A stretch of DNA of 14,489 nucleotides from Candidatus Manganitrophaceae bacterium (GTDB taxonomy: Bacteria > Nitrospirota > Nitrospiria > SBBL01 > Manganitrophaceae). Both the position numbers and the translations under genes were made by a program. Numbering within the stretch: the first letter of the stretch is position 1; every line of letters starts with the position of its first letter. Positions 7,089 through 14,489 of the stretch are shown piece after piece. The notes under the pieces were generated by a model that was not told the origin of the DNA, searched no databases, and saw only the letters and a list, made by a program, of their open reading frames with translations. The stretch covers positions 1-14,489 of the forward strand of contig SCUR01000319.1 in assembly GCA_004297235.1 (NCBI GenBank). The letters run 5' to 3'.

Positions 7089-8261
7089 TCACATCATAAA
7101 GAAGAAAAAAATTAATGTCAAGAGCTTAAAAAAGGGTTTAAATTGTAGCCCGTCTAATTTAAGCTCCGGTGGGATATTTTTGCCCTGAATCAAGATTTTG
7201 AAAATGCGCCCCATCCTATCGGGGGCCATCAACTGCTTCATCGCAAGAAATTGCTTCTTCGCTTCGTCCGATCGGTCCATCTCCATGCCATACGGTTCCA
7301 TCCGCTGTGCAATCCCAAGCCCCATCAGAAAATGGGTCTGATCGGTAAACCCGATCACGGAGAGCCCGACCTCCTCTCCCGCCCGGGCCAGCGCGGTGAA
7401 ATCGATGTGCGCCGTCATATCCTGCTCTCCGATATGATCATAGGGGTTCTCGTTCGTTTGATGACGGTAGTAACAGAGAAAAGTCCCCTTCGGGCGGCGG
7501 GGGGTGTAGAGCATCTCCGCCGGATAGCCGTAATCGATCGTGACGACATAGCCTCGCGCAAGCGACTGTCCGATCCGATGCATCCAATCGATCGCCTGGA
7601 GATTGATTTCGATTTCGGTCGGCCGATCGAATTGAACGTCGATCTTCTTAAGATCATCGAGCAGCCTCGGGGTGGAAGGAGGGCCGAGTGTTTCGACAAA
7701 CCGGTCGTCCTTCCAGTCGACATAGATCTCTTGGACCGTTTTCCGATCGACCCGAAGGCGATGGACCGGCATGGCATCGAGCAGTTCATTCGAGAAGAGG
7801 ACCCCGATGAGCCGGTCGGGAACCGCCTCTTCCCATTGAACGCGATCTAAGAAGAACGGCTCCAACCTCTGCCTCTGCCGTGTTCTGAGCGTGGGGCTCT
7901 TTTCGATAATGATGTATCGAAGGCGGTTGAAAACGTCCGGAGAAGTGCTCTTTAAATAGCTGAGAATATCGAAACAGAGGGTTCCCTTTCCGGCCCCCAT
8001 TTCGACCAGCGTGTAACCCGATTCCCCCTCGCCGAGAGCGAGCAACATTTGAAGCAGTTGCTTGGCCAGGAGCTCGCCGAAGATCGGATGGACCGAGCTG
8101 CTCGTGTAGTAATCCCCGCGAAAACCGATCTTCTCACCGGGGGAAGTGTAGTAGCCGAGGGTAGGGTGGTAGAGCGCCGATTCCATGAAGCGGACAAACG
8201 GAATCGGCCCGTGCTCTTGAATTTCGTCACGAATGAAGGCGATCAATTCGGGTTTGGACAT
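7089..8261 (-). CDS. MidA/NDUFAF7-family SAM-dependent methyltransferase (predicted protein arginine methyltransferase)
   Basis: This belongs to the COG1565 family, whose mitochondrial members (NDUFAF7/MidA) assemble complex I by dimethylating an arginine of the NuoD homologue NDUFS2. Numbering from the chosen ATG (8261, MSKPELIAF), the 390 residues show GDYYTSSSVHPIFGELLAKQL in place of the family GDFxTSPExSxxFGE. They also show the SAM-binding VEMGAGKGT (86-94), EKSPTLRTRQ, SNELLDAMPVH (157-167), IDYGYP (242-247), EQDMTAHIDF (279-288), THFLMGLGI and MGRIFKIL (350-357). The frame stays open upstream to a GTG at 8342, but the added 27 residues look non-conserved. AAGG lies very close to the ATG, so GTG two codons earlier is an alternative. 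The last 11 residues (LLTLIFFFFMM) are encoded by the nuoA promoter DNA. nuoA starts 34 nt further on, so a role in NuoD modification is a reasonable inference. Confidence 0.92.
   Translation of the reverse strand: MSKPELIAFIRDEIQEHGPIPFVRFMESALYHPTLGYYTSPGEKIGFRGDYYTSSSVHPIFGELLAKQLLQMLLALGEGESGYTLVEMGAGKGTLCFDILSYLKSTSPDVFNRLRYIIIEKSPTLRTRQRQRLEPFFLDRVQWEEAVPDRLIGVLFSNELLDAMPVHRLRVDRKTVQEIYVDWKDDRFVETLGPPSTPRLLDDLKKIDVQFDRPTEIEINLQAIDWMHRIGQSLARGYVVTIDYGYPAEMLYTPRRPKGTFLCYYRHQTNENPYDHIGEQDMTAHIDFTALARAGEEVGLSVIGFTDQTHFLMGLGIAQRMEPYGMEMDRSDEAKKQFLAMKQLMAPDRMGRIFKILIQGKNIPPELKLDGLQFKPFFKLLTLIFFFFMM
7093..7121 (-). promoter_or_regulatory. Sigma70-type promoter of the nuo operon
   Basis: On the minus strand TTGACA (7121-7116) is a perfect -35. 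It is followed by a 17-nt T-rich spacer and TATGAT (7098-7093), one mismatch from the -10 consensus. Transcription would start near 7086, giving a leader of about 30 nt that contains the GGAGG upstream of nuoA. The whole promoter lies within the last codons of the preceding methyltransferase gene. The nuo genes can therefore be transcribed independently of it, although read-through from the methyltransferase is also possible since no terminator separates them. Confidence 0.8.
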
Positions 8262-8383
8262 GGCCTTCACTCTACCGGAAAGAACCGGAAGAATCAATCG
8301 GCGGGCGCCGCTCCCCCGCGCCCCCATGCGATCATAAATCACCGGTCATTCAAGCGTTTACATTTATTGTCTCACAGAAAAGA

Positions 8384-8404
8384 TGCTATAATCATTTAAA
8401 TGAT
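8384..8404 (+). promoter_or_regulatory. Extended -10 promoter and overlapping palindrome at the start of the Omp85-fusion gene
   Basis: TGCTATAAT (8384-8392) is a perfect extended -10 element. No good -35 stands at 16-18 nt; TTTACA (8357-8362) is 24 nt away. The first transcribed base would fall at about 8399-8400, on the A of the only usable ATG. No Shine-Dalgarno precedes it and an in-frame TAA lies immediately upstream, so the message may be leaderless. A perfect 14-bp palindrome, ATCATTTAAATGAT (8391-8404), covers the end of the -10, the predicted start site and the ATG. It is followed by the overlapping palindrome AATGATCATT (8399-8408). Either could be an operator. Confidence 0.6.
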
Positions 8405-10982
8405 CATTCTATTCTTACCCCTCCTTCTGCTCATCACCCACGCTCTTCCTGCTTTTGCAGCATCGATCCCTCAATACGATATCGTGGCCGCTTATTCGGA
8501 AGAAGAGCACCGCATTTACGGCTCCGAGAAAATCTCCTTCACCAATGACGGTGACGAGCCGCTTTCGGAGATTTACCTTTTTCTTTATCCAAATCTCTAT
8601 CTCGAAAAAGATCCCGACATCGATCAAAGCCTTTACAAACGGGCCTATCCGGTCGATTTTAACGCCGGAGAACAGTTCATCACCTCTATCCAAGATTTGA
8701 AGGGGCAAAACCTTCCCTACTTCCCGGAGCTTTTTAAAAAACGAATTCTCATGAAAATCCGCCTTCCCACCCCGATTCCGCCCAAGGGAACATTTGCGTT
8801 CCTGGTCCACTTCGTCACGGTCATCCCGGAAAAGTATGGAGTCTTTGGTTACTATAGAGACCTCGTCACCCTCCAGGGGGGATGGCACCCTTATCTTTCC
8901 TTTTTTTCCGAGGGAAAATGGAACTTCCTCCTGCCGCCGTCTCCCAGCCGATTTCAGATTCATTTTACGCTCAACGAACACCTCCGGCTCCTCGCCTCCG
9001 TCCCGCCCGAGTTCGAAAATGAGGAAGGCTCCGACGCAACCTTCCTGCTGAGAGCAAACGCTCTCCCCACTGTTTCCCTCTCCATTGGAAAGCTAACCAG
9101 TGAAGCGGGCCAGGTCGGGCCAGTGAATCTCGTCTATCACTTCCTCCCTCGGGACAAGACTTATGCGAAACAGGTGCTTCGGATCGCCGAAGAGGCCGCC
9201 GACCATTTTCTGAAACAGGTCGGCCTGCTGCCGCCGACCCAGTTGCAGATGATGGAATCGTATCTTTATCAAGACTTGGTCACCTCCGGACCGAATCTCC
9301 TTTACGTCAGCAACAAGCTTTTCAAGGTGTTCCCATTATTGAAGCGCTTCCACGAGGCGAGCGTGGCCAGGGGGGTTTTCTTGCTTCTCTGGCAAGAACG
9401 ACTCCCCTGGGAAGAGATCTGGATGATCGAAGGGTTGGCCGATCTCGAAACAGCCCAATTTATCGGTGCGAAATATGGAGGTCAGCAGAGCCTGGAAAGG
9501 TGGCTGAGTCCAATCTCCTTTATCCCGATTATTGATCAGATTCTCTACTCGCAGGATCTTCCGCTCAGGCAGATCTATTTTAAAGAAAAAGTCGCCCCAC
9601 TGATTAACGAAGACATCCAATTCTTTAATCACTCTCGACCCGAGGGGACAACAATTTTCTCAAAGCTTCAGAACCTCCTCGGCCATGAAACCGTTCGAAG
9701 GGCGGTGGAAGACTACAAAAAGAAGATCCAAACAGGGGAGCAGATCTCATTCAGGCAGGTGCTTTATGGAATCTCGGGTAAAAAACTCGATTGGTTCTTC
9801 GAGCAGTGGTTGACATCCAATCCGGTCCTTGATTTCGGAATTGAGGAGATTCGGAGAGAGAAGACTGAAGAGGGATATAAGACCACCCTTAAAATAAAGA
9901 AACATGGAGAAGGGATTGAGCCGATAGAAATTCTCGCCACTCAGGAAAACGGCTCAAAGATTCCTCTTGTCTGGGAAGGAGACCGCGAGGAACATCAAGA
10001 AGTCTTAATTACCCCTTCTCGCGTCGACATTGTCGAACTGGATCCCCACCGCGACTCCAGCGATCCGAACCGTTTGAACAATCGGGATCCTCGTCTCTGG
10101 AAGTTTCTCCTCGACCGGGTTCCAGTCCCTTCCTTTAACCTGAACACCCAAGTGCTTAGCTATGAGGTGGGCCTCCTTTTTCAGCCGGTCTACGATAATA
10201 CAAATCAGATCGGTTTCGGTTTCTCTCATTCCGATGTGGGAAACTCCACTTCTCTTCAGTTCAGCCATATCTTCAGGAATAATCATACCGCCACCGTCGG
10301 TCTCTCTTATCAAGGGCCTCAAACTCCCAAGGACAAACCGCCGGAAGAACAAGCGGGGACCGTTCACCTCGGCTATTCACTCAGCTACCCCAATATTCCC
10401 CTCTTGGTCGGCTCCGTTCAACGGCTGTTGGGACGATATCCCAAATTCAACATCGCGCTCGGGTATGACCAGCGTTTTACCGGGGGCAAATACGAGCATC
10501 TCGTCACCACAACAATCGACACGCGTCGAACCTTCTCTTTTTCCAATTATCATGAAATCGCAACCCATGCCATGGTCGGGCAATCCTTTGGAACGCTCTT
10601 CGAAAACAGCCGCTTTTTTTTGGGTGGAGATCGGGGGATGCGCGGTTACACCCCTTTACGCTTCGAAGGGGATAACATCCTGCTGCTCTCTGCGGAATAT
10701 CGCTTCCCGCTCTACTATGAAAGCGACGTGAACCTACGCGTGGCGCTGACCCATACTCTTCAGGGGGCGATCTTTGCGGATGTGGGAACCGTCACCGATT
10801 CGAGAAACATCTTCCGAGTGGGCGATTACAAAAAAGATATCGGCGCGGGGATTCGATGGTATATCGATTCGTTGGGCTTTTATCCGCTCACCTTCCGATT
10901 CGATGTCGCGATACCGGTCGGGCCCGCGATTGAAGCGGAGAAGAAGCCACATTATTACATTACCGGGGGTATGCCGTTCTAA
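8400..10982 (+). CDS. Secreted M1-aminopeptidase-like protein (degenerate zinc site) fused to an Omp85-family outer-membrane barrel
   Basis: The 860-residue protein begins with a hydrophobic signal peptide (about 1-21, MIILFLPLLLLITHALPAFA) lacking the usual positive residue. Residues about 25-240 resemble the N-terminal beta domain of M1 peptidases. Residues about 250-470 resemble the gluzincin domain: WEEIWMIEGLADLE (337-350) matches the M1 WxDxWLNEGFA block containing the third zinc ligand (E344). The aligned HExxH, however, reads SVARG (321-325) and no GAMEN motif is seen, so this is probably an inactive peptidase fold. Residues about 475-550 look like the trailing beta-sandwich. Residues about 580-860 are rich in amphipathic strands, contain GGDRGMRGY (742-750, the Omp85 RG[FY] motif) and end in phenylalanine, typical of outer-membrane barrels. 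No POTRA repeats are evident. It probably displays or gates the peptidase-like region at the periplasmic face; substrate unknown. The gene is divergent from the methyltransferase and convergent with the GGDEF gene, with 52 nt and no clear terminator between them. Confidence 0.85.
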   Translation: MIILFLPLLLLITHALPAFAASIPQYDIVAAYSEEEHRIYGSEKISFTNDGDEPLSEIYLFLYPNLYLEKDPDIDQSLYKRAYPVDFNAGEQFITSIQDLKGQNLPYFPELFKKRILMKIRLPTPIPPKGTFAFLVHFVTVIPEKYGVFGYYRDLVTLQGGWHPYLSFFSEGKWNFLLPPSPSRFQIHFTLNEHLRLLASVPPEFENEEGSDATFLLRANALPTVSLSIGKLTSEAGQVGPVNLVYHFLPRDKTYAKQVLRIAEEAADHFLKQVGLLPPTQLQMMESYLYQDLVTSGPNLLYVSNKLFKVFPLLKRFHEASVARGVFLLLWQERLPWEEIWMIEGLADLETAQFIGAKYGGQQSLERWLSPISFIPIIDQILYSQDLPLRQIYFKEKVAPLINEDIQFFNHSRPEGTTIFSKLQNLLGHETVRRAVEDYKKKIQTGEQISFRQVLYGISGKKLDWFFEQWLTSNPVLDFGIEEIRREKTEEGYKTTLKIKKHGEGIEPIEILATQENGSKIPLVWEGDREEHQEVLITPSRVDIVELDPHRDSSDPNRLNNRDPRLWKFLLDRVPVPSFNLNTQVLSYEVGLLFQPVYDNTNQIGFGFSHSDVGNSTSLQFSHIFRNNHTATVGLSYQGPQTPKDKPPEEQAGTVHLGYSLSYPNIPLLVGSVQRLLGRYPKFNIALGYDQRFTGGKYEHLVTTTIDTRRTFSFSNYHEIATHAMVGQSFGTLFENSRFFLGGDRGMRGYTPLRFEGDNILLLSAEYRFPLYYESDVNLRVALTHTLQGAIFADVGTVTDSRNIFRVGDYKKDIGAGIRWYIDSLGFYPLTFRFDVAIPVGPAIEAEKKPHYYITGGMPF

Positions 10983-11034
10983 ATGGATAATTCGAGGAAG
11001 AGAGGCCTTTGTTCTGTATAAAAAAGACGGTGAG

Positions 11035-12150
11035 TTAAGCGAGGAAGATCTTATCTCGGCCCATGACCTTGGCCTTATACATCGCCTGATCGGCCAGGCG
11101 AATCAGATCGGTTTTATTTTTGGCATGCTCCGGAAAGCCGGCAATCCCAAAGCTGGCCGAAAGATGGATGGAAAGCCCCTCTCGCTTTAAAAACTCGTGC
11201 GTCCGAATGGCGTTTCGAACACGATGGGCGATTCGAGAAGAGGTCTCCACATTGGTTTCGGGCAAGACCACGACAAACTCATCTCCCCCGTACCGCGCAA
11301 TGATATCGACCTCCCGAAGGCTCTTTCGAAGAATATGGGCCACCTCCACCAGAACTTGACTCCCCATGAGATGGCCATATTGATCATTGACCAACTTGAA
11401 ATGATCCATGTCGAGGAAGATCAGCGAGATACAGGAGCCGTATCGTTGGCATCGCTTGATTTCAATATCCAACGTTTGGTCCAAGAATCGGAAGTTGTAC
11501 AGACGGGTCAAATCGTCCGTCGTCGCAAGATCGGACATCTTTTGATAAAGCGAGGAGCGTTCAATGGCCAGGGCCGCCTGATCGACCAATTTCAGCAAGA
11601 GATCGAGATCCTTTTCGTCGAAAGGTTTTCGATCCGCCCGATTGATCATCTGGATGACGCCGATGACCTTCCTTTTGCTGACGATCGGCACGGAGAGAAC
11701 CGATTTCACTTTGGTGTGGGGGTAGAATTCGCTCCGCTGGAACTGCTTCTCCTCGGAAAAATCGGTGATCAACAAGGGGGCCGCCTTCTCGGCCACCCAG
11801 CCGACCGGACCCTCTCCCATTTTGTAACGCTTCCCCTTCATCGATTTCGGATTGATCCCTTTCGCCAACTCGAAATAGAATTCATCCATCATCTCGTTGC
11901 TCAAGAGAAGAGACCACGACTCGCTTCGGACCATTTTCTGGGCGGTCCCCATGATCACGCGGAGCATCTTCTTTAACTCGAGGGTGGAGGTGAGCGCTTT
12001 TCCGACGCTGATAAAATAAGCGAGCTCTCTCGTTTTTTGGCGGAGTTCCTGTTTGAGGCGCGCGTTCTCTTGCGAAAGAAGGCGGACAGGTTGATCACTT
12101 GGAGCGGGGGTTTTGCGGCGTGACCGGCTTTCGGTGTTTCTTTTCTTCAC
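11035..12150 (-). CDS. GAF-GGDEF diguanylate cyclase
   Basis: This is a predicted soluble enzyme making cyclic di-GMP from two GTP, with a GAF sensor domain. Numbering from GTG at 12150 (371 residues), there is a basic N-terminus, a short coiled coil (about 24-43), a GAF domain (about 50-200, including KMGEGPVGWVAEKAAPLLITD and VLSVPIVSKRKVIGVIQMIN) and a GGDEF domain (about 210-371). The domain keeps metal ligands in FLDMDHFKLVND and an intact GGDEF at 288-292. RxxD (R279, D282) stands five residues before it, the inhibitory I-site, so an active, product-inhibited enzyme is expected. No membrane segment or EAL domain is present. GGAAG lies 6 nt before the chosen GTG, which follows the secA stop by 2 nt. 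An in-frame TTG at 12201 or GTG at 12168, inside secA, are alternatives. Co-transcription with secA is likely. The GAF ligand cannot be told from sequence. Confidence 0.93.
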   Translation of the reverse strand: MKKRNTESRSRRKTPAPSDQPVRLLSQENARLKQELRQKTRELAYFISVGKALTSTLELKKMLRVIMGTAQKMVRSESWSLLLSNEMMDEFYFELAKGINPKSMKGKRYKMGEGPVGWVAEKAAPLLITDFSEEKQFQRSEFYPHTKVKSVLSVPIVSKRKVIGVIQMINRADRKPFDEKDLDLLLKLVDQAALAIERSSLYQKMSDLATTDDLTRLYNFRFLDQTLDIEIKRCQRYGSCISLIFLDMDHFKLVNDQYGHLMGSQVLVEVAHILRKSLREVDIIARYGGDEFVVVLPETNVETSSRIAHRVRNAIRTHEFLKREGLSIHLSASFGIAGFPEHAKNKTDLIRLADQAMYKAKVMGRDKIFLA

Positions 12151-12152
12151 AC

Positions 12153-14489
12153 TTATCTTCCGTGGCACTTCTTGTATTTTTTTCCGCTTCCGCAACTGCA
12201 AAGATCATTTCTTCCGATCTTTTTTTCGGAGCGCTGAACGGTCCGCGCCGGGGCCGATTCTCCCCGATTGAGCTGCATCTGTTGCTCCTTCGGAAATACG
12301 GCCGCAATCGGCTTCTTTTCCTCTCTCATGACTTGAACCCGGAGAAGATGTTCAATGGTATCCCGTTTGATCCGGTCGATCATTCCGGAGAACATCTCGA
12401 ACCCCTCTCGCTTGTACTCGCTCAAAGGATCTTTCTGACCATATCCGCGAAGACCGATCCCTTCTTTCAAATAATCCATTGCGAGAAGATGGTCTTTCCA
12501 ATGCGTGTCGATCATCCGCAAAAAAATCTGCCGTTCAAGATGCCGCAATAATTCGGAGCCGAGCTCCTGCTCTTTTCGGCTGTAGGCTTCTTCAACCCGA
12601 CGGAGGATCTCCTCTTTTAAGGCTTCCCTCCCGATGGAAGGGAATCCCAATTCATCCTTGATCAGAGAGAGATTAAACTGATGAGAGAGGGTCTCCACCA
12701 GGCCGTCCGTGTCCCACTCCTCGGGATACGTCCCTTCCGCACAGTAGGCCTCTAAAATCTCATCGATCTGCTCTTCTCTGATCTCCTTGAGATCATCCTT
12801 GGCCCCGTCTCCGAAGAGCACTTCTCTGCGCCGATTGTAAATGACCGTCCGCTGTTTATTCATCACGTCGTCATATTCCAACAGCTGTTTTCGAATATCA
12901 AAGTTGTGCGCCTCAACCCGTTTTTGAGCGTTTTCGATCGCACGAGTCACCATCCGATGCTCGATCGGAACTCCTTCCTCCATCCCGAGGCGGCTCATGA
13001 GATTGGAGATCCGCTCCGAACCGAAGATGCGAAGAAGATCGTCTTCCAGAGAGAGAAAGAAATGGGAAGAGCCGGGATCGCCCTGACGGCCCGATCGACC
13101 GCGCAGCTGATTATCGATACGCCGCGATTCGTGCCGCTCCGTTCCGATGATGTGAAGGCCTCCCAAGACGATGACCTCTTGCTTCTCGTTCTCGCAGGTT
13201 GTCTTAATTTTCGCCTTCGCCGATTCGAGGGCTTCCGGCTCCGCATCGGGATGCTGCGCGCGATATTGCTTGAACAAAAAATCCGGATTGCCGCCAAGGA
13301 GAATATCGGTGCCGCGCCCGGCCATGTTGGTCGCGATCGTGACCGCTCCCTTTCGTCCCGCCTGGGCGACGATCTCCGCTTCTTTCTCGTGATACTTTGC
13401 GTTCAACACCGCATGGGGAATTCCCTTCCGTTTGAGAAGGGCGGAAAGCCGCTCCGACTTCTCGATCGAGATGGTTCCGACCAGCACCGGATGACCCATC
13501 TTGTTTAACTCGATGATCTCTTCGACAATGGCATCAAATTTTTCTCGCTCGGTCCGATAGATGACATCCGAGTAGTCCTTCCGGATCATCTGCCGGTTCG
13601 GAGGGATAATCATCACTTCCAGGTTATAAATTTTCGAGAACTCGGCCGCTTCGGTATCGGCCGTCCCGGTCATCCCGCCCAGTTTTTTATAGAGACGGAA
13701 GTAATTTTGAAAAGTAATGGAAGCGAGGGTTTGGTTCTCGTTGGCAATCTTGACCCCTTCCTTGGCCTCCACGGCCTGGTGAAGACCGTCGCTCCAACGG
13801 CGGCCGGGCATCAAGCGGCCGGTGAACTCATCGACGATGATGACCTCGCCGTCTTTAACGACGTAATCAACATCCAGCTTAAAAAGAGTATGCGCTTTGA
13901 GGGCCTGGAGCACATGGTGAACGAGGCTCATGTTGGCGAGGTCATAGAGATTATCGACGCCGAGCAGCTTCTCAACCTTCGCGTTGCCCTCTTCGGTCAG
14001 AGTCGCCGTTTTTGTTTTTTCTTCGATGGTGTAATCTTTTTCCTCCTTGAGGGAGGGAATAATCTGATTAACGCGGTAGTAGAGCTCGGTCGAGTCTTCA
14101 GAGGGACCTGAGATGATGAGGGGGGTTCTCGCCTCATCGATCAAGATGCTGTCGACCTCGTCGACGATGGCAAAATTTAATTCCCGCTGGACGAAACTCT
14201 GCGGGTCAAATTTCATATTATCCCGGAGATAATCGAACCCGAACTCGTTATTGGTGCCGTAGGTCACATCGGATCCGTAGGCGATCTGGCGTTCGCGATC
14301 GGTCGAGTCGTGCTGAATGATCCCCACCGTCAATCCCAGGAAGCGGTAAATCTCACCCATCCACTGTGAGTCTCTCTTGGCCAAATAGTCATTCACGGTA
14401 ATGACATGAACTCCGCGCCCGGTTAAGGCATTCAGATAAACCGGCAGCGTGGCAACCAATGTTTTTCCTTCGCCGGTCTTCATTTCGGC
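12153..14489 (-). CDS. secA: Preprotein translocase ATPase SecA (N-terminus beyond the window)
   Basis: This is the motor ATPase that drives unfolded preproteins through SecYEG. The frame is open from the right edge (AEMKTGEGKT, Walker A) to TAA at 12153: 778 residues. About 100 N-terminal residues are missing compared with E. coli SecA; the first in-window ATG is internal. Visible family blocks are VTVNDYLAKRD, TYGTNNEFGFDYLRDN, Walker B VDEVDSILIDEARTPLIISG, the preprotein-crosslinking region with VDEFTGRLMPGRRWSDGLHQ, GGMTGTADTEA, IATNMAGRGTDI and QLRGRSGRQGDPGSS. The helical scaffold has LLEYDDVMNKQR, and the C-terminal wing region has DTHWKDHLLAMDYLKEG. The C-terminus ends in the zinc-binding SecB/lipid tail CSCGSGKKYKKCHG. 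The length and all motor motifs look normal. A diguanylate cyclase gene follows after 2 nt. Confidence 0.98.
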   Translation of the reverse strand, partial: AEMKTGEGKTLVATLPVYLNALTGRGVHVITVNDYLAKRDSQWMGEIYRFLGLTVGIIQHDSTDRERQIAYGSDVTYGTNNEFGFDYLRDNMKFDPQSFVQRELNFAIVDEVDSILIDEARTPLIISGPSEDSTELYYRVNQIIPSLKEEKDYTIEEKTKTATLTEEGNAKVEKLLGVDNLYDLANMSLVHHVLQALKAHTLFKLDVDYVVKDGEVIIVDEFTGRLMPGRRWSDGLHQAVEAKEGVKIANENQTLASITFQNYFRLYKKLGGMTGTADTEAAEFSKIYNLEVMIIPPNRQMIRKDYSDVIYRTEREKFDAIVEEIIELNKMGHPVLVGTISIEKSERLSALLKRKGIPHAVLNAKYHEKEAEIVAQAGRKGAVTIATNMAGRGTDILLGGNPDFLFKQYRAQHPDAEPEALESAKAKIKTTCENEKQEVIVLGGLHIIGTERHESRRIDNQLRGRSGRQGDPGSSHFFLSLEDDLLRIFGSERISNLMSRLGMEEGVPIEHRMVTRAIENAQKRVEAHNFDIRKQLLEYDDVMNKQRTVIYNRRREVLFGDGAKDDLKEIREEQIDEILEAYCAEGTYPEEWDTDGLVETLSHQFNLSLIKDELGFPSIGREALKEEILRRVEEAYSRKEQELGSELLRHLERQIFLRMIDTHWKDHLLAMDYLKEGIGLRGYGQKDPLSEYKREGFEMFSGMIDRIKRDTIEHLLRVQVMREEKKPIAAVFPKEQQMQLNRGESAPARTVQRSEKKIGRNDLCSCGSGKKYKKCHGR

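Noticed and set aside
8262..8342. Upstream extension of the methyltransferase to GTG at 8342
   Set aside because: The extra residues are Arg/Gly-rich without family similarity. The homology pattern starts at MSKPELIAF; the extension would also cover the likely promoter region.
9351..9365. HEASV (residues 318-322) as an HExxH zinc motif of the M1-like protein
   Set aside because: The fifth position is Val, and aligning on the conserved WxxxWxxEGxA block puts the motif three residues off. The true counterpart reads SVARG.
10983..11034. A bidirectional terminator between the two convergent genes
   Set aside because: I found no stable hairpin followed by a T-run on either strand in this 52-nt gap.
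14481..14483. ATG at 14483 as the start of secA
   Set aside because: It is inside the Walker A motif (AEMKTGEGKT). The frame continues to the window edge, so the real start is outside.

Overview
The window comes from a Gram-negative bacterium with an aerobic-type respiratory chain. The evidence is an NADH:quinone oxidoreductase operon, a protein ending in an Omp85-type outer-membrane barrel, SecA and a diguanylate cyclase. Separate nuoC and nuoD genes, a formate-dehydrogenase-like NuoG and the mixed gene content resemble Nitrospirota (Nitrospira or Manganitrophus relatives). That placement is an inference from general similarity; no rRNA or other decisive marker is present.

Layout, right to left along the minus strand. 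The window edge cuts into secA (14489-12153, N-terminus missing). A GAF-GGDEF diguanylate cyclase gene begins 2 nt after its stop (12150-11035). Convergent to these, on the plus strand, a single 860-residue gene (8400-10982) encodes a secreted protein that joins an M1-aminopeptidase-like region with a degenerate zinc site to a C-terminal Omp85-family barrel. It appears to be driven by an extended -10 promoter so close that the mRNA may be leaderless. Divergent from it, again on the minus strand, are a MidA/NDUFAF7-type methyltransferase (8261-7089) and then nuoA-B-C-D-E-F-G (7054 to the left edge, where nuoG is cut). A near-consensus sigma70-type promoter for nuo lies inside the last codons of the methyltransferase gene.

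The nuo genes encode the peripheral arm of complex I (NuoB, C, D, E, F, G) plus the small membrane subunit NuoA. The remaining membrane subunits presumably follow beyond the left edge. All iron-sulphur ligand motifs expected for NuoE, F, G and B are visible. The methyltransferase is related to the mitochondrial complex I assembly factor that dimethylates an arginine of the NuoD homologue. That arginine (NuoD R79) is conserved here, so modifier and likely target sit side by side.

Three of the gaps inside the nuo operon carry repetitive DNA: two palindromic REPIN-like elements (nuoF/nuoG and nuoB/nuoC) and a four-unit heptamer repeat (nuoD/nuoE). No tRNA, rRNA, CRISPR array, IS element or convincing intrinsic terminator was seen. 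No stretch over 300 bases lacks a gene.
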